This document shows, piece after piece, positions 42,092 to 50,755 of a stretch of 64,000 bases of DNA. Location: NCBI RefSeq assembly GCF_036697405.1, contig NZ_JBAHWA010000009.1, positions 1-64,000 on the forward strand, written 5' to 3'. Below the pieces are notes generated by a model. It was given only the letters and a program-made list of their open reading frames with translations. It was not told the DNA's origin and did not search any database. The DNA is from Lysobacter sp036697405 (GTDB taxonomy: Bacteria; Pseudomonadota; Gammaproteobacteria; Xanthomonadales; Xanthomonadaceae). The number at the start of each line of letters is the position of its first letter. Positions within the stretch are counted from its first letter, which is position 1. Position numbers and translations under genes: made by a program.

Positions 42092-44575
42092 TTACTGGCA
42101 AGCCTCGCAGGACTCGGGGTTTTCCAGCGAGCAGGCGATGGCCTCGTCCTGGGTGTATTCGGGCTTGGGCTGGGCCGCCACCGGCGCGCTGACGGTGCTC
42201 TTGGCGATCTTGGTGGCCGGGCGCGAACGCAGGTAATACGTCGTCTTCAGGCCCTTCTTCCAGGCGTACATGTACATCGAGCTGAGCTGGCCGATGTTCG
42301 GGCTTTCGATGAACAGGTTCAACGACTGGCTCTGGTCGATATAGGCGCCGCGCTCGGCGGCCATGTCGATCAGCGAACGCATCGGCAGTTCCCAGGCGGT
42401 GCGATAGATCTGGCGCAGCGACTCGGGCACTTCGTGCACCGACTGGATCGAGCCCTCGGCCATCTTGATGCGGTCGCGCATCTCGGCGGTCCACAGGCCG
42501 AGCTTCTTGAGCTCCTCGACCAGGTACTTGTTGACCACCAGGAAGTCGCCCGACAGGGTCTCGCGCTTGAACAGGTTGGACACCTGCGGCTCGATGCATT
42601 CGTAGCAGCCGGCGATCGAGGCGATGGTCGCGGTCGGCGCGATCGCGATCAGCAGCGAGTTGCGCAGGCCATGCTCGGCGATGCGCTTGCGCAAGGTTTC
42701 CCAGCGTTCCGGCTGCGACGGGGTCACGCCCCAGGCTTCGAACTGCAGCTCGCCGATCGAGGCGCGGGTGTCGTCGAAGGACGGGTGCTTGCCGTGCTCC
42801 ATCGCCAGTTCGTTCGACGCCGACAGGGCATGGAAGTAGATCGCCTCGGCGATCTCCTGGGCGAGTTTGCGCGCGGGCTCGGAATCGAAGGCCAGGCGCA
42901 GTTTGAAGAACACGTCCTGCAGACCCATCGTGCCCAGGCCGACCGGGCGCCACTTCAGGTTCGCGCGGCGCGCGGTCTCGATCGGATAGAAGTTCAGATC
43001 GATCACGCGGTCGAGCTGGCGCACGGCCAGGCGCACGGTTTCGGCGAGCTTGTCGAAATCGAACGCGCCCACGCCCTTATGAGAGCTGGGGTCCTCGTAC
43101 ATCTCGACGTGGTGCGAGAGGTTGATCGAGCCCAGGTTGCACACCGCCGTCTCGTCTTGCGAGGTGACCTCGAGGATCTCGGTGCACAGGTTGGACAGGT
43201 GGATGACGTTGCCGTCGCGCAGGGTCTGGTTGGACGCGCGGTTGGACTTGTCCTTGAAGTTCATCCAGCCGTTGCCGGTCTGCGCCAGGGTGCGCATCAT
43301 GCGGCCGTAGATGTCGCGCGCCTTGACCTTCTTGACCGCCAGGCCGGCGGCCTCGGCGGCGTGGTAGGCGCGGTCGAAGGACTCGCCCCACAGGTCGGTC
43401 AACTGCGGCACCTTGGCCGGGTCGAACAGCGACCACTCGGCGTCGGCCTCGACGCGGCGCATGAATTCGTCCGGAATCCAGTTGGCCAGGTTGAGGTTGT
43501 GGGTGCGGCGCGCTTCGTCGCCGGTGTTGTCGCGCAGCTCCAGGAACTCCTCGACGTCGGCGTGCCAGGGTTCCAGGTAGACGCAGGCCGCGCCCTTGCG
43601 CTTGCCGCCCTGGTTGACCGCGGCCACCGAGGCGTCGAGGGTCTTCAGCCAGGGCACGATGCCGTTGGACAGGCCGTTGGTGGAGCGGATCAGCGAGCCG
43701 CGCGAGCGGATGCGGGTATAGCTCAGGCCGATGCCGCCGCTGAACTTGCTGAGCTTGGCCACGTCCATGTAGCGCTTGTAGATCGCTTCCAGCGAATCGT
43801 CGGGCGAGTCGAGCAGGAAGCAGCTCGACAGCTGCTCGTGGGTGGTGCCGGCGTTGAACAGGGTCGGCGAGGACGGGATGTAGTCGAGCTGGGCCATGCG
43901 CCGGTACAGCGCCAGCGCATCGCCGACGTCCTCGCTGAGCGCGCAGGCGATGCGCAGGAAGAACTGCTGCGGGGTTTCGATCACGGTGCGCGCGGTCGGG
44001 TGGCGCAGCAGGTAGCGGTCGTACAGGGTGCGCAGGCCGAAGTAGTCGAAGCGCGCGTCCAGGCTGCGGTCGATGGCGTCGTTGAGCTTGCGCGCGTTGG
44101 CCTGCACGAAGCCCAGCAGGCGGTCGTTGATCAGGCCCAGCTCGTGGCCGCGCACGACCGACTGCGAGAACGCGTGGATCTCGATGCCGGCGACTTCCTT
44201 CTCGATCACGTTGCTGAGCAGGCGCGCGGCGAGGCGGCCGTACTCGGGCTCCTCGGCGGTGAGCAGGGCGGCGGTGCGGATCGACAGTTCGTCCAGCTCG
44301 CGCGTGGTCGCGCCGTCGTACAGGCCGGAGATGGTGCGGGTGGCCACGCGCATCGGATCGACCGCGTACAGGTCCTCGCCGCAGCGGGTCACCGCGCGCA
44401 CGATCTTGTTGAGGTCGACCGGCTCGCGGCGCCCGCTGCGCTTGGTCACGCTCATGGTCAGGTTGGCGGCCGGCGGGGTCAGGGCGAAGCCGGGGGCGGC
44501 GTCGGGCTTGCGCGCCGGCGCTTCGGCGGCGGGGGAGGTGCTCGCTGCGGCGGGCGCTTCGGTGGTGGTGGTCAT
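42092..44575 (-). CDS. nrdA: class Ia ribonucleotide reductase alpha subunit
   Basis: 827-residue catalytic subunit. A low-complexity Ala/Pro N-terminus is followed by an ATP-cone (VTKRSGRREPVDLNKIVRAV), then the ten-stranded barrel. The catalytic cysteines are in EQLSSCFLLD, HLSNLCTEILEV and ETAVCNLGSINLS, and the C-terminal redox pair is ESCEACQ. The radical-transfer Tyr pair is in SMYMYAWKKGLKTTYYLRS. ATG 44575 has CGGAG 5 nt upstream. Expression should respond to both NrdR (two boxes) and adenosylcobalamin (riboswitch). Confidence 0.97.
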   Translation of the reverse strand: MTTTTEAPAAASTSPAAEAPARKPDAAPGFALTPPAANLTMSVTKRSGRREPVDLNKIVRAVTRCGEDLYAVDPMRVATRTISGLYDGATTRELDELSIRTAALLTAEEPEYGRLAARLLSNVIEKEVAGIEIHAFSQSVVRGHELGLINDRLLGFVQANARKLNDAIDRSLDARFDYFGLRTLYDRYLLRHPTARTVIETPQQFFLRIACALSEDVGDALALYRRMAQLDYIPSSPTLFNAGTTHEQLSSCFLLDSPDDSLEAIYKRYMDVAKLSKFSGGIGLSYTRIRSRGSLIRSTNGLSNGIVPWLKTLDASVAAVNQGGKRKGAACVYLEPWHADVEEFLELRDNTGDEARRTHNLNLANWIPDEFMRRVEADAEWSLFDPAKVPQLTDLWGESFDRAYHAAEAAGLAVKKVKARDIYGRMMRTLAQTGNGWMNFKDKSNRASNQTLRDGNVIHLSNLCTEILEVTSQDETAVCNLGSINLSHHVEMYEDPSSHKGVGAFDFDKLAETVRLAVRQLDRVIDLNFYPIETARRANLKWRPVGLGTMGLQDVFFKLRLAFDSEPARKLAQEIAEAIYFHALSASNELAMEHGKHPSFDDTRASIGELQFEAWGVTPSQPERWETLRKRIAEHGLRNSLLIAIAPTATIASIAGCYECIEPQVSNLFKRETLSGDFLVVNKYLVEELKKLGLWTAEMRDRIKMAEGSIQSVHEVPESLRQIYRTAWELPMRSLIDMAAERGAYIDQSQSLNLFIESPNIGQLSSMYMYAWKKGLKTTYYLRSRPATKIAKSTVSAPVAAQPKPEYTQDEAIACSLENPESCEACQ

Positions 44576-44831
44576 AGGGGCTCCGATGCGTGGGCGCACG
44601 GGTCGCCGGCCTTCCCACGAGGGCCGACGTGCGCGGACGCAGGACGCAACGCCGGGGCTTCGGCGTTGCGGCTTGCGCCCCCGCGGGCGCGAAGTGTTCG
44701 AGGATGACGACAGGGTGTCGCGCAGCCCGAGACGGACCGCGGACCGCCATGGCGAACCGCGGCGGGGCGACACCGGCCGTCTTCCCCCGAAGACTCCTGA
44801 GCCGGTACCGCGCGGTGTGCGACGCGCGGTT

Positions 44832-45096
44832 GTCGGCAGGTCTTCGGGCTCGGGACTTGGAGCTAGAAGTGAGCGGGGAGAAGCGAGGAGCGAGTACCAG
44901 ACCGCTCACACCTCACTTCTCTCCGCTCACTCCTGCCTTTACCTACTGGCGGCCGCTTCCCAGGCGCAGGGCGCCCAGTGCAATGACCGCGTTCGTTTCC
45001 CATACCGCTGCGGGGCAGCGCCGGCTTTGCCGCCGCCCTTTCGAGGCGGCTACGCACCGGCTTCCCTTTTAAGCCGATCTCGCGATCGGCACCGAC
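44832..45096 (-). promoter_or_regulatory. cobalamin riboswitch upstream of nrdA
   Basis: Minus-strand order: AAAAGGGAAGCCGGTG (45057-45072), GCTGCCCCGCAGCGGTATGG (45001-45020), GCACTGGGCGCC with CCTGGGAAGC (44955-44981), CAGTAGGTAAAGGCAGG, and AGCCCGAAGACCTGCCGAC (44832-44850). Outer P1 bases GTCGG (45092-45096) can pair with CCGAC (44832-44836). The peripheral arm is enlarged by a 68-nt imperfect hairpin at 44867-44934. The leader from here to nrdA is about 250 nt with GC-rich stems and no obvious U-run. Confidence 0.93.
44867..44934. repeat. long GAGTGAG-type hairpin inside the nrdA riboswitch
   Basis: Left arm 44868-44894 and right arm 44905-44931 are complementary at 23 of 27 positions plus one G-U pair. 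On the plus strand it begins AGTGAGCGGGGAGAAGCGAG. The sequence style resembles the CTCACCCCTCATCCCTCAC stretch at 490-508. The metE riboswitch has only a 16-nt hairpin in the same place. Confidence 0.8.
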
Positions 45097-45098
45097 GG

Positions 45099-45114
45099 AC
45101 ACAACATATTCGGG
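45099..45114. promoter_or_regulatory. NrdR box 2 (promoter-distal from riboswitch numbering: downstream box)
   Basis: ACACAACATATTCGGG matches the NrdR consensus ACACwATATATwGTGT at 12 of 16 positions. It overlaps the -10 of the nrdA promoter. Confidence 0.7.
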
Positions 45115-45131
45115 GTGCTTCGATCCGTCAA
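45103..45131 (-). promoter_or_regulatory. sigma-70 promoter of nrdA
   Basis: Minus strand TTGACG (45126-45131), a 17-bp spacer, TATGTT (45103-45108). Transcription would start near 45096, exactly at the 5' side of the riboswitch P1 stem. Confidence 0.7.
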
Positions 45132-45146
45132 CACGATATGTGGTGA
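45131..45146. promoter_or_regulatory. NrdR box 1 (upstream box)
   Basis: ACACGATATGTGGTGA matches the NrdR consensus at 12 of 16 positions and touches the -35. It begins 32 bp from the start of the other box, the classical three-helical-turn spacing of paired NrdR boxes. Confidence 0.7.
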
Positions 45147-45238
45147 GCGACCGCAGATTCGCAACAAAAACTTCGGCGCCGTTGCGGCGCCGCGCTTGGT
45201 GTTAACGTGCGTGGCGACAAGGACAGGGATGGGGCGCG

Positions 45239-48010
45239 ATGGCAGGACTGGTGACGTTGTTGGTGCTGGTGCTGTTGACCGTGCCGGTACTGTTGATCAT
45301 CGCCTTGGTCTCGATCTCCGGGCTCAAGGCCCGGGTCGGGCTGCTGGAGGAGCGGATCGCCGAACTCGCGCAGCGCGCCGCCGCGCGGCCGGCGGCGTCC
45401 GTGGCCGAAGAGGAGGCCGAGCGCGAACCGACCCTGGGCGAGCTCATGCGCGACGCGCAGGCGGCCCCCGCGCCGTCCACCGCCGTGCCCGCGCCGGTCG
45501 CGCCGCCGCCGCCCCAGGTCGCGCCGCCCGCCTCGATTCCCGGCGAACCGACCGCGCCGCCGCCCGCCGCCGAGCCGGCGCCGGCCGTGCCGCCGCCGCT
45601 GCCGGCGCCGGCCGTGCCGCCGCCGCTGCCGGCGCCGCGCCCGATTTTCGAGCCAGCGCCGCGCGCCCAGGTGCGCGCGCCGGCGCAGCCGGATCCGATC
45701 GAGCGCCTGGTCGGCGCGGTCAAGCGCTGGTTCACCGAAGGCAACGTGCCGGTCAAGGTCGGCATGCTGGTGCTGTTCGCCGGCGTCGCCGCGCTGCTCA
45801 AGTACGCCACCGATCAGGGCTGGATGCGTTTCCCGATCGAATTCCGCTTGGCCGGCATCGCGCTGGCCGCGCTGGCCGGGCTGGTGTTCGGCTGGCGCCA
45901 GCGCGAACGCAAGCGCAGCTTCGCGCTGAGCCTGCAGGGCGGCGCGATCGGCGTGCTGCTGCTGGTGGTGTTCGCGGCCTTCAAACTGTACGGACTGATC
46001 GAGGCCGGGCCGGCGTTCGCGCTCAGCATCGTGCTGGTCGCTGGCGCCGGCGTGCTGGCGGTGCGCCAGAACGCGATCGCGCTGGCGCTGCTGGGCATCC
46101 TCGCCGGCTTCATGGCGCCGATCTGGCTGTCGACCGGGCAGGGCAATCACGTCGCCTTGTTCAGTTACTACGCGGTGCTCAACGCGGCGATCTTCGCGAT
46201 CGCCTGGTGGCGGCCGTGGCGCGCGCTCAACCTGCTCGGCTTCGTGTTCACCTTCGGCATCGGCACCGCCTGGGGCGTGCTGCGCTATCGCAGCGCGGAC
46301 TTCGCCAGCACCGAGCCCTTCCTGTTGCTGTTCTTCGCCTTCTACCTGCTGATTCCCATCCTCTACGCCTGGCGTCAGGCCGCCGGACGGCGCGATTTCA
46401 TCGATGGCTGCCTGGTGTTCGGCACGCCGCTGGTGGCGTTCTCGCTGCAGGCCGGCCTGCTGGAAGGCGAGCGCATGCCGCTGGCGTTCTGCGCGCTGGG
46501 CCTGGCCGCGCTGTACGCGGCGCTGGCCTGGTGGCTCAAGCGGCGCGAGCACTTCGTCGCCCTGGCCACGCCCTACGCCTTGCTCGCGGTCGGTTTCGCG
46601 ACCCTGGCGGTGCCGCTGGCGCTGTCGGCGCAGACCACCGCCTGCGTGTTCGCGGTCGAAGGCGCGGCGCTGGCCTGGTTGGGCCTGCGTCAGCAGCGCG
46701 CGCTGCCGCAGTTGGCCGGTCTGGCCCTGCAGCTGTTCGCCGCAGCCGGTTTCGTGATCGGCGTCAGCGACGGCCCCGAGCCGCTGACCGCGGTGCTCAA
46801 CGCGCGCTTCATGGGCGCCTTGCTGATCGCGCTGGCCGGTTTCGCCAGCGCCTGGAGCTACCGCCGCGCCGAGCGGCGCAATCCGGCGCTGGGCTACTAC
46901 CTGTGGGGCCTGGCCTGGTGGTGCGGCAACGCCTGGGGCGAGTTCGACCGCTTCCTGCTTTCCGATCTGCGCGCCGACGCCTGCCTGGCGTTCGCCGCGC
47001 TCAGCGCCTGGCTGGCCGCGGAAACCTATCGCCGCCTGCCCACGCGGGCGCTGTCGTGGACGGCCGCGCTCGGCCTGGCCGCGGCGCTGCCGCTGGCGAT
47101 CGCGCAGGAGTCGGCGCATCTGCATCCCTTCGGCGGCTACGGCGTCGCGGCCTGGCTGGTGTATGCGCTCGCCGGCCTGCGCGCGCTGGCTTGCCTGCGC
47201 GAGCGGGCAGGCGGCGAACTCGCGTTCGCGCATTCGGTCTGGTTGTGGGCCTGGCCGCTGGCGGCGAGCCTGTCGCTGCACGAGTTCGCCGGCCGCGCCA
47301 CCGTCGGCGACGGCTGGACCTGGGCCGCGCTGGCCTTGCCGTTCCTGGCCATGGCGGCCGCCCTGCAGTGGCGGCCGCAGTGGCTGGCGCCGCCGCTGGG
47401 CGAGCGCTTCGGGCAATGGCGCGCCGTGGTGCAGGGCACGTTCGTGTTCGCCCTGGCGCTGGCCGCCATCGTCGTGCTGGGCCAGCCCGGCAGCAGCGCA
47501 CCGCTGGCCTGGTTGCCGTTGCTCAATCCGCTCGACCTGAGCCAGCTCGCGGTGCTCGTGCTGTTCGCGTTCTGGCTGGCCTCGCCGTCGGTGCCGGACG
47601 ATCTGCGCGCGCGGCGGGTGCCGCTGTTGGCGACCGCGGGTTTCGCCCTGGTCACCGCGATCACCCTGCGCGCGACCCATCACTGGGGCGCGGTGCCCTG
47701 GGATGCCTCGATGTACCGCACCGGCCTGGTCCAGACCAGCCTGACCGTGGTCTGGAGCCTGCTCGGCGTGCTCGCCTGGGTGGTCGGCTCGCGGCGCGGC
47801 CAGCGCGGGCTGTGGCTGGCCGGCGCGGTGCTGATGGCGGTGGTGCTGGTCAAGCTGATCGCGGTCGACCGCACTCACCTGGGCAACCTGCTCGGCATCG
47901 CCTCGTTCATGGCGTTCGGCCTGCTGTGCCTGGTCGTCGGCTACCTCGCGCCGGCGCCGCCGGCCAGCGGCAACGCCGCTGCAGATCAACCTCCGGAGAT
48001 GTCGGCATGA
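45239..48010 (+). CDS. DUF2339 polytopic membrane protein
   Basis: 923-residue inner-membrane protein. A first membrane helix (about 5-25) and a short coiled coil (GLLEERIAELAQRAA) are followed by a Pro/Ala-rich linker (about 75-150), then roughly twenty-five closely packed hydrophobic helices to the C-terminus. RWFTEGNVPVKVGMLVLF marks the start of the conserved DUF2339 core. Function unknown. It is coupled to a DUF3999 gene by a 4-nt overlap, a pairing I recall from other gammaproteobacteria. It is divergent from nrdA, and its leader contains the upstream NrdR box about 95 nt before the ATG. Confidence 0.85.
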   Translation: MAGLVTLLVLVLLTVPVLLIIALVSISGLKARVGLLEERIAELAQRAAARPAASVAEEEAEREPTLGELMRDAQAAPAPSTAVPAPVAPPPPQVAPPASIPGEPTAPPPAAEPAPAVPPPLPAPAVPPPLPAPRPIFEPAPRAQVRAPAQPDPIERLVGAVKRWFTEGNVPVKVGMLVLFAGVAALLKYATDQGWMRFPIEFRLAGIALAALAGLVFGWRQRERKRSFALSLQGGAIGVLLLVVFAAFKLYGLIEAGPAFALSIVLVAGAGVLAVRQNAIALALLGILAGFMAPIWLSTGQGNHVALFSYYAVLNAAIFAIAWWRPWRALNLLGFVFTFGIGTAWGVLRYRSADFASTEPFLLLFFAFYLLIPILYAWRQAAGRRDFIDGCLVFGTPLVAFSLQAGLLEGERMPLAFCALGLAALYAALAWWLKRREHFVALATPYALLAVGFATLAVPLALSAQTTACVFAVEGAALAWLGLRQQRALPQLAGLALQLFAAAGFVIGVSDGPEPLTAVLNARFMGALLIALAGFASAWSYRRAERRNPALGYYLWGLAWWCGNAWGEFDRFLLSDLRADACLAFAALSAWLAAETYRRLPTRALSWTAALGLAAALPLAIAQESAHLHPFGGYGVAAWLVYALAGLRALACLRERAGGELAFAHSVWLWAWPLAASLSLHEFAGRATVGDGWTWAALALPFLAMAAALQWRPQWLAPPLGERFGQWRAVVQGTFVFALALAAIVVLGQPGSSAPLAWLPLLNPLDLSQLAVLVLFAFWLASPSVPDDLRARRVPLLATAGFALVTAITLRATHHWGAVPWDASMYRTGLVQTSLTVVWSLLGVLAWVVGSRRGQRGLWLAGAVLMAVVLVKLIAVDRTHLGNLLGIASFMAFGLLCLVVGYLAPAPPASGNAAADQPPEMSA

Positions 48011-49386
48011 GCCTGGTCCGTGCACTGGCGACTTTCGCCTTCGTTCTGTGGCCGGCCCTGGGCCTGGCCGGGCCGCGCGACGATTACGCCCAGCAATGGC
48101 CGTTGCAACTGACCGGCGCGGACGCGGGCGCCTATCGCGTACTGCTGGACGATTCGGTCTATCTGCATGCGCGTCAGTCCGGCTTGCGCGATGTCGACGT
48201 GATCGACGGCACCGGCAACCCGGTGCCCGCCGCCGTGTACCGCCCCGGCGTCAACGACGTGCGCGCGACCACCCGCGTCAGCCTGCCCTGGTTCGCCTTG
48301 CCGGCGCGTCCGGCCAGCGACGCGCAGGATTGGCAGTTGGTCAGCGAAGTCGAGGCCGACGGACGCCTGCGCCGGGTCGAGGCGCGCGGCATCGGCCGCT
48401 CCACCGCGATCGGGCCGCAGACCGCCCTGCTGATCGACGCCAGCGCCGTACGCACGCCGATCCACGCGCTGGACCTGGACTGGGCGCCGGGCACCGCGCT
48501 GGACGCGGCCTACCGGGTCGAGGCCAGCGACGATCTCGAGCATTGGCGCAACGTCGCCGCGAGCGGCCGCCTGGTCGATCTGGAACAGGGCGGGCGCCGC
48601 CTGCTGCAGCGGCGGATCGCGTTCGACGCCGACGGCCTGCGCGCGCGCTACCTGCGCCTGAGCCCGGTCAACCCCGACGAGGTCGCGCCGATCCGCGCGG
48701 TCAGCGCCGAGCTCGGCGCTGGCGCCGATCCCGCGCCGCTGCGCTGGCGCCAGCTCAAGGGCCGCCGCCTCGCCGCCGAAGGCAAGGACAAGGGCGCGCG
48801 TTTCGAATTCGAACTCGACGGCCGCTTCCCGATCCAGCGCGTCGACGTCGCGCTGCCGGGCAATTACGCGGTGCGCTGGACGCTGGAGAGCCGCGACCAG
48901 GCCGACGCGCCCTGGCAGCGCCGCCTGGACACCTGGACCGCCTACCGCGTCGGCGCCGACGGCCGTTCTTCCGCGCGCACGCTGTCGGCGCGCAGCGACG
49001 ATCGTTACTGGCGCCTGCGCGCCGACGGCGCGGTGCCGGCCGAGCCCACCCTGCGCCTGGGCTATCAGCCGGAGATGGTGGTGTTCATCGCCCAGGGCGC
49101 GCCGCCCTATGCCCTGGTCGCGGGCAGCGCGCGCACCGCGCGCGACGACCTGCCGCTGCCGCAGGCGATGATGGCGCTGCAACAGGCCCGCGGCGCCGAT
49201 TGGCGGCCGGCCGAGGCCGGCCTGGGCCCGATGCGCGCGCTGGCCGGAGCCGCCGCGTTGCAGGCGCCGGAGCCGCAGCGCAATTGGCGCACCTGGCTGT
49301 TGTGGGCGGTGCTGGTGGTCGGCGCGCTGGTGGTCGCGGGCTTCGCCTTCAGCCTGCTGCGCGGGAGCGCGCCGCCGGCGGCTTGA
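48007..49386 (+). CDS. DUF3999 domain protein
   Basis: 459 residues with a signal peptide (cut near GLAGPR), a large periplasmic beta-rich region and one C-terminal membrane helix (about 432-452) with a short cytoplasmic tail. The periplasmic part contains YRVEASDDLEHWRNVAASG and RYLRLSP, which look like discoidin/carbohydrate-binding type strands. No catalytic motif is seen. The ATG overlaps the DUF2339 stop (ATGA), so the two are translated together and probably form one complex in the envelope. Confidence 0.82.
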   Translation: MSLVRALATFAFVLWPALGLAGPRDDYAQQWPLQLTGADAGAYRVLLDDSVYLHARQSGLRDVDVIDGTGNPVPAAVYRPGVNDVRATTRVSLPWFALPARPASDAQDWQLVSEVEADGRLRRVEARGIGRSTAIGPQTALLIDASAVRTPIHALDLDWAPGTALDAAYRVEASDDLEHWRNVAASGRLVDLEQGGRRLLQRRIAFDADGLRARYLRLSPVNPDEVAPIRAVSAELGAGADPAPLRWRQLKGRRLAAEGKDKGARFEFELDGRFPIQRVDVALPGNYAVRWTLESRDQADAPWQRRLDTWTAYRVGADGRSSARTLSARSDDRYWRLRADGAVPAEPTLRLGYQPEMVVFIAQGAPPYALVAGSARTARDDLPLPQAMMALQQARGADWRPAEAGLGPMRALAGAAALQAPEPQRNWRTWLLWAVLVVGALVVAGFAFSLLRGSAPPAA

Positions 49387-49388
49387 TT

Positions 49389-49503
49389 TGAAAGCCGGGA
49401 TTTGGGATTCGGGATTAGGGATTCGTTACGGCAACAGCGAAGGCCCGCCACGCGGGCTTTTCGCTTTTTCGAATCCCGAATCCCGAATCCCAAATCCCGG
49501 CCT
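49389..49503. repeat. GGGATTCGGGATT / GAATCCCGAATCCC inverted repeat around a terminator
   Basis: Copies of a GGGATT(C/A)G unit at 49395-49424 are mirrored as GAATCCC units at 49470-49500. Between them lies the hairpin GCCCGC-CAC-GCGGGC followed by TTTTCGCTTTTTC (49443-49469), a good rho-independent terminator for DUF3999. The whole block could also fold into one long hairpin. Confidence 0.8.
49443..49469 (+). terminator. terminator after the DUF3999 gene
   Basis: GCCCGC (49443-49448), loop, GCGGGC (49452-49457), then TTTTCGCTTTTT. It lies inside the inverted repeat block. Confidence 0.7.
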
Positions 49504-49504
49504 C

Positions 49505-49510
49505 TACAAT
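49505..49510 (+). promoter_or_regulatory. putative -10 of pgk
   Basis: TACAAT, right after the GAATCCC repeat and 68 nt before the pgk GTG. The -35 position falls inside the repeat and shows no match. Confidence 0.4.
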
Positions 49511-49577
49511 ACGCGGCTACGGCGGTCGAGCCTGCGCGCGCCGCCTTTCCCCTTAGTCCGTGCCCAGGAGGCCTTAC

Positions 49578-50753
49578 GTGTCCATCGTCCGCATGACCGA
49601 TCTCGATCTCGCCGGCAAGCGCGTGCTGATCCGAGAAGATCTCAACGTGCCGATCGACGCCGGCCGCATCACCTCCGAACAGCGCATCCTGGCCGCGCTG
49701 CCGACCCTGAAGCTGGCCCTGGAAAAGGGGGCGGCGGTGATGGTGACCTCGCACCTGGGCCGGCCCAAGGAAGGCGTGTGGAGCCAGGCCGATTCGCTGG
49801 CGCCGGTGGCCGCGCGCCTGTCGCAGTTGCTGGGCATCGAGGTGCCGCTGGTCAAAGACTGGGTCGACGGTGTCGAGGTGCGGCTCGGTCAGTTGGTGCT
49901 GCTGGAGAACTGCCGCATGAACGTCGGCGAGGGCAAGGACGACGAGGTCCTGTCGAAGAAGTACGCGGCGCTGTGCGACGTGTTCGTCATGGACGCCTTC
50001 GGCACCGCCCACCGCGCCCAGGCCTCGACCCACGGCGTGATCCGCCAGGCCAAGCTCGCCGCCGGCGGCCCGCTGCTGATGGCCGAACTCGACGCCCTGG
50101 CCAAGGCCCTGGACAACCCGGCGCGTCCGCTGCTGGCGATCGTCGCCGGCTCCAAGGTCTCGACCAAGCTGGAGCTGCTGTCTTCGCTGGTCGGCAAGGT
50201 CGATCAGCTGATCGTCGGCGGCGGCATCGCCAACACCTTCATCGCCGCGCTGGGCCATGGCGTCGGCAAGTCGCTGGTGGAAACCGACCTGATCGGCACC
50301 GCCACCCGGATCATGGCCGACGCCAAGGCGCGCGGCGCCGACATCCCGGTGCCGACCGACGTGGTGGTCGCGCCGGCCTTCGCCGCCGACGCCCCGGCCA
50401 CGGTCAAGGCGGTCGACGCGGTCGGCGCCGAGGACATGATCCTGGACATCGGCCCCGACACCGCCGCGCGCTACGCCGAGCTGATCAAGAACGCCGGCAC
50501 CGTGGTCTGGAACGGCCCGGTCGGCGTGTTCGAGTTCGACGCCTTCGGCCACGGCACCCAGGCCCTGGCGCGCGCGATCGCCGCGTCCAAGGCCTTCTCG
50601 ATCGCCGGCGGCGGCGACACCCTGGCCGCGGTCGACAAGTACGGCATCGCCGACGACGTCAGCTACATCTCCACCGGCGGCGGCGCCTTCCTCGAGTTCC
50701 TGGAAGGCAAGGAACTGCCGGCGGTCGCCGCGCTCAAGCAGGCGGGCGCCTGA
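49578..50753 (+). CDS. pgk: phosphoglycerate kinase
   Basis: 391-residue glycolytic enzyme that makes ATP from 1,3-bisphosphoglycerate. The start is GTG 49578, with a perfect AGGAGG (49566-49571) 6 nt upstream. Visible motifs: KRVLIREDLNVP, VTSHLGRPKEG, LLENCRMNVGE, DAFGTAHRAQAS and IVAGSKVSTKLELL (nucleotide-domain start). VWNGPVGVFEF and SIAGGGDTLAAV close the active site. Length is typical. The HAD gene starts 2 nt after the stop and is probably co-transcribed. Confidence 0.97.
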   Translation: MSIVRMTDLDLAGKRVLIREDLNVPIDAGRITSEQRILAALPTLKLALEKGAAVMVTSHLGRPKEGVWSQADSLAPVAARLSQLLGIEVPLVKDWVDGVEVRLGQLVLLENCRMNVGEGKDDEVLSKKYAALCDVFVMDAFGTAHRAQASTHGVIRQAKLAAGGPLLMAELDALAKALDNPARPLLAIVAGSKVSTKLELLSSLVGKVDQLIVGGGIANTFIAALGHGVGKSLVETDLIGTATRIMADAKARGADIPVPTDVVVAPAFAADAPATVKAVDAVGAEDMILDIGPDTAARYAELIKNAGTVVWNGPVGVFEFDAFGHGTQALARAIAASKAFSIAGGGDTLAAVDKYGIADDVSYISTGGGAFLEFLEGKELPAVAALKQAGA

Positions 50754-50755
50754 GC

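Noticed and set aside
49560..49577. Upstream GTG start for pgk
   Set aside because: It would place the perfect AGGAGG inside the coding region; GTG 49578 has ideal spacing and the family N-terminus.
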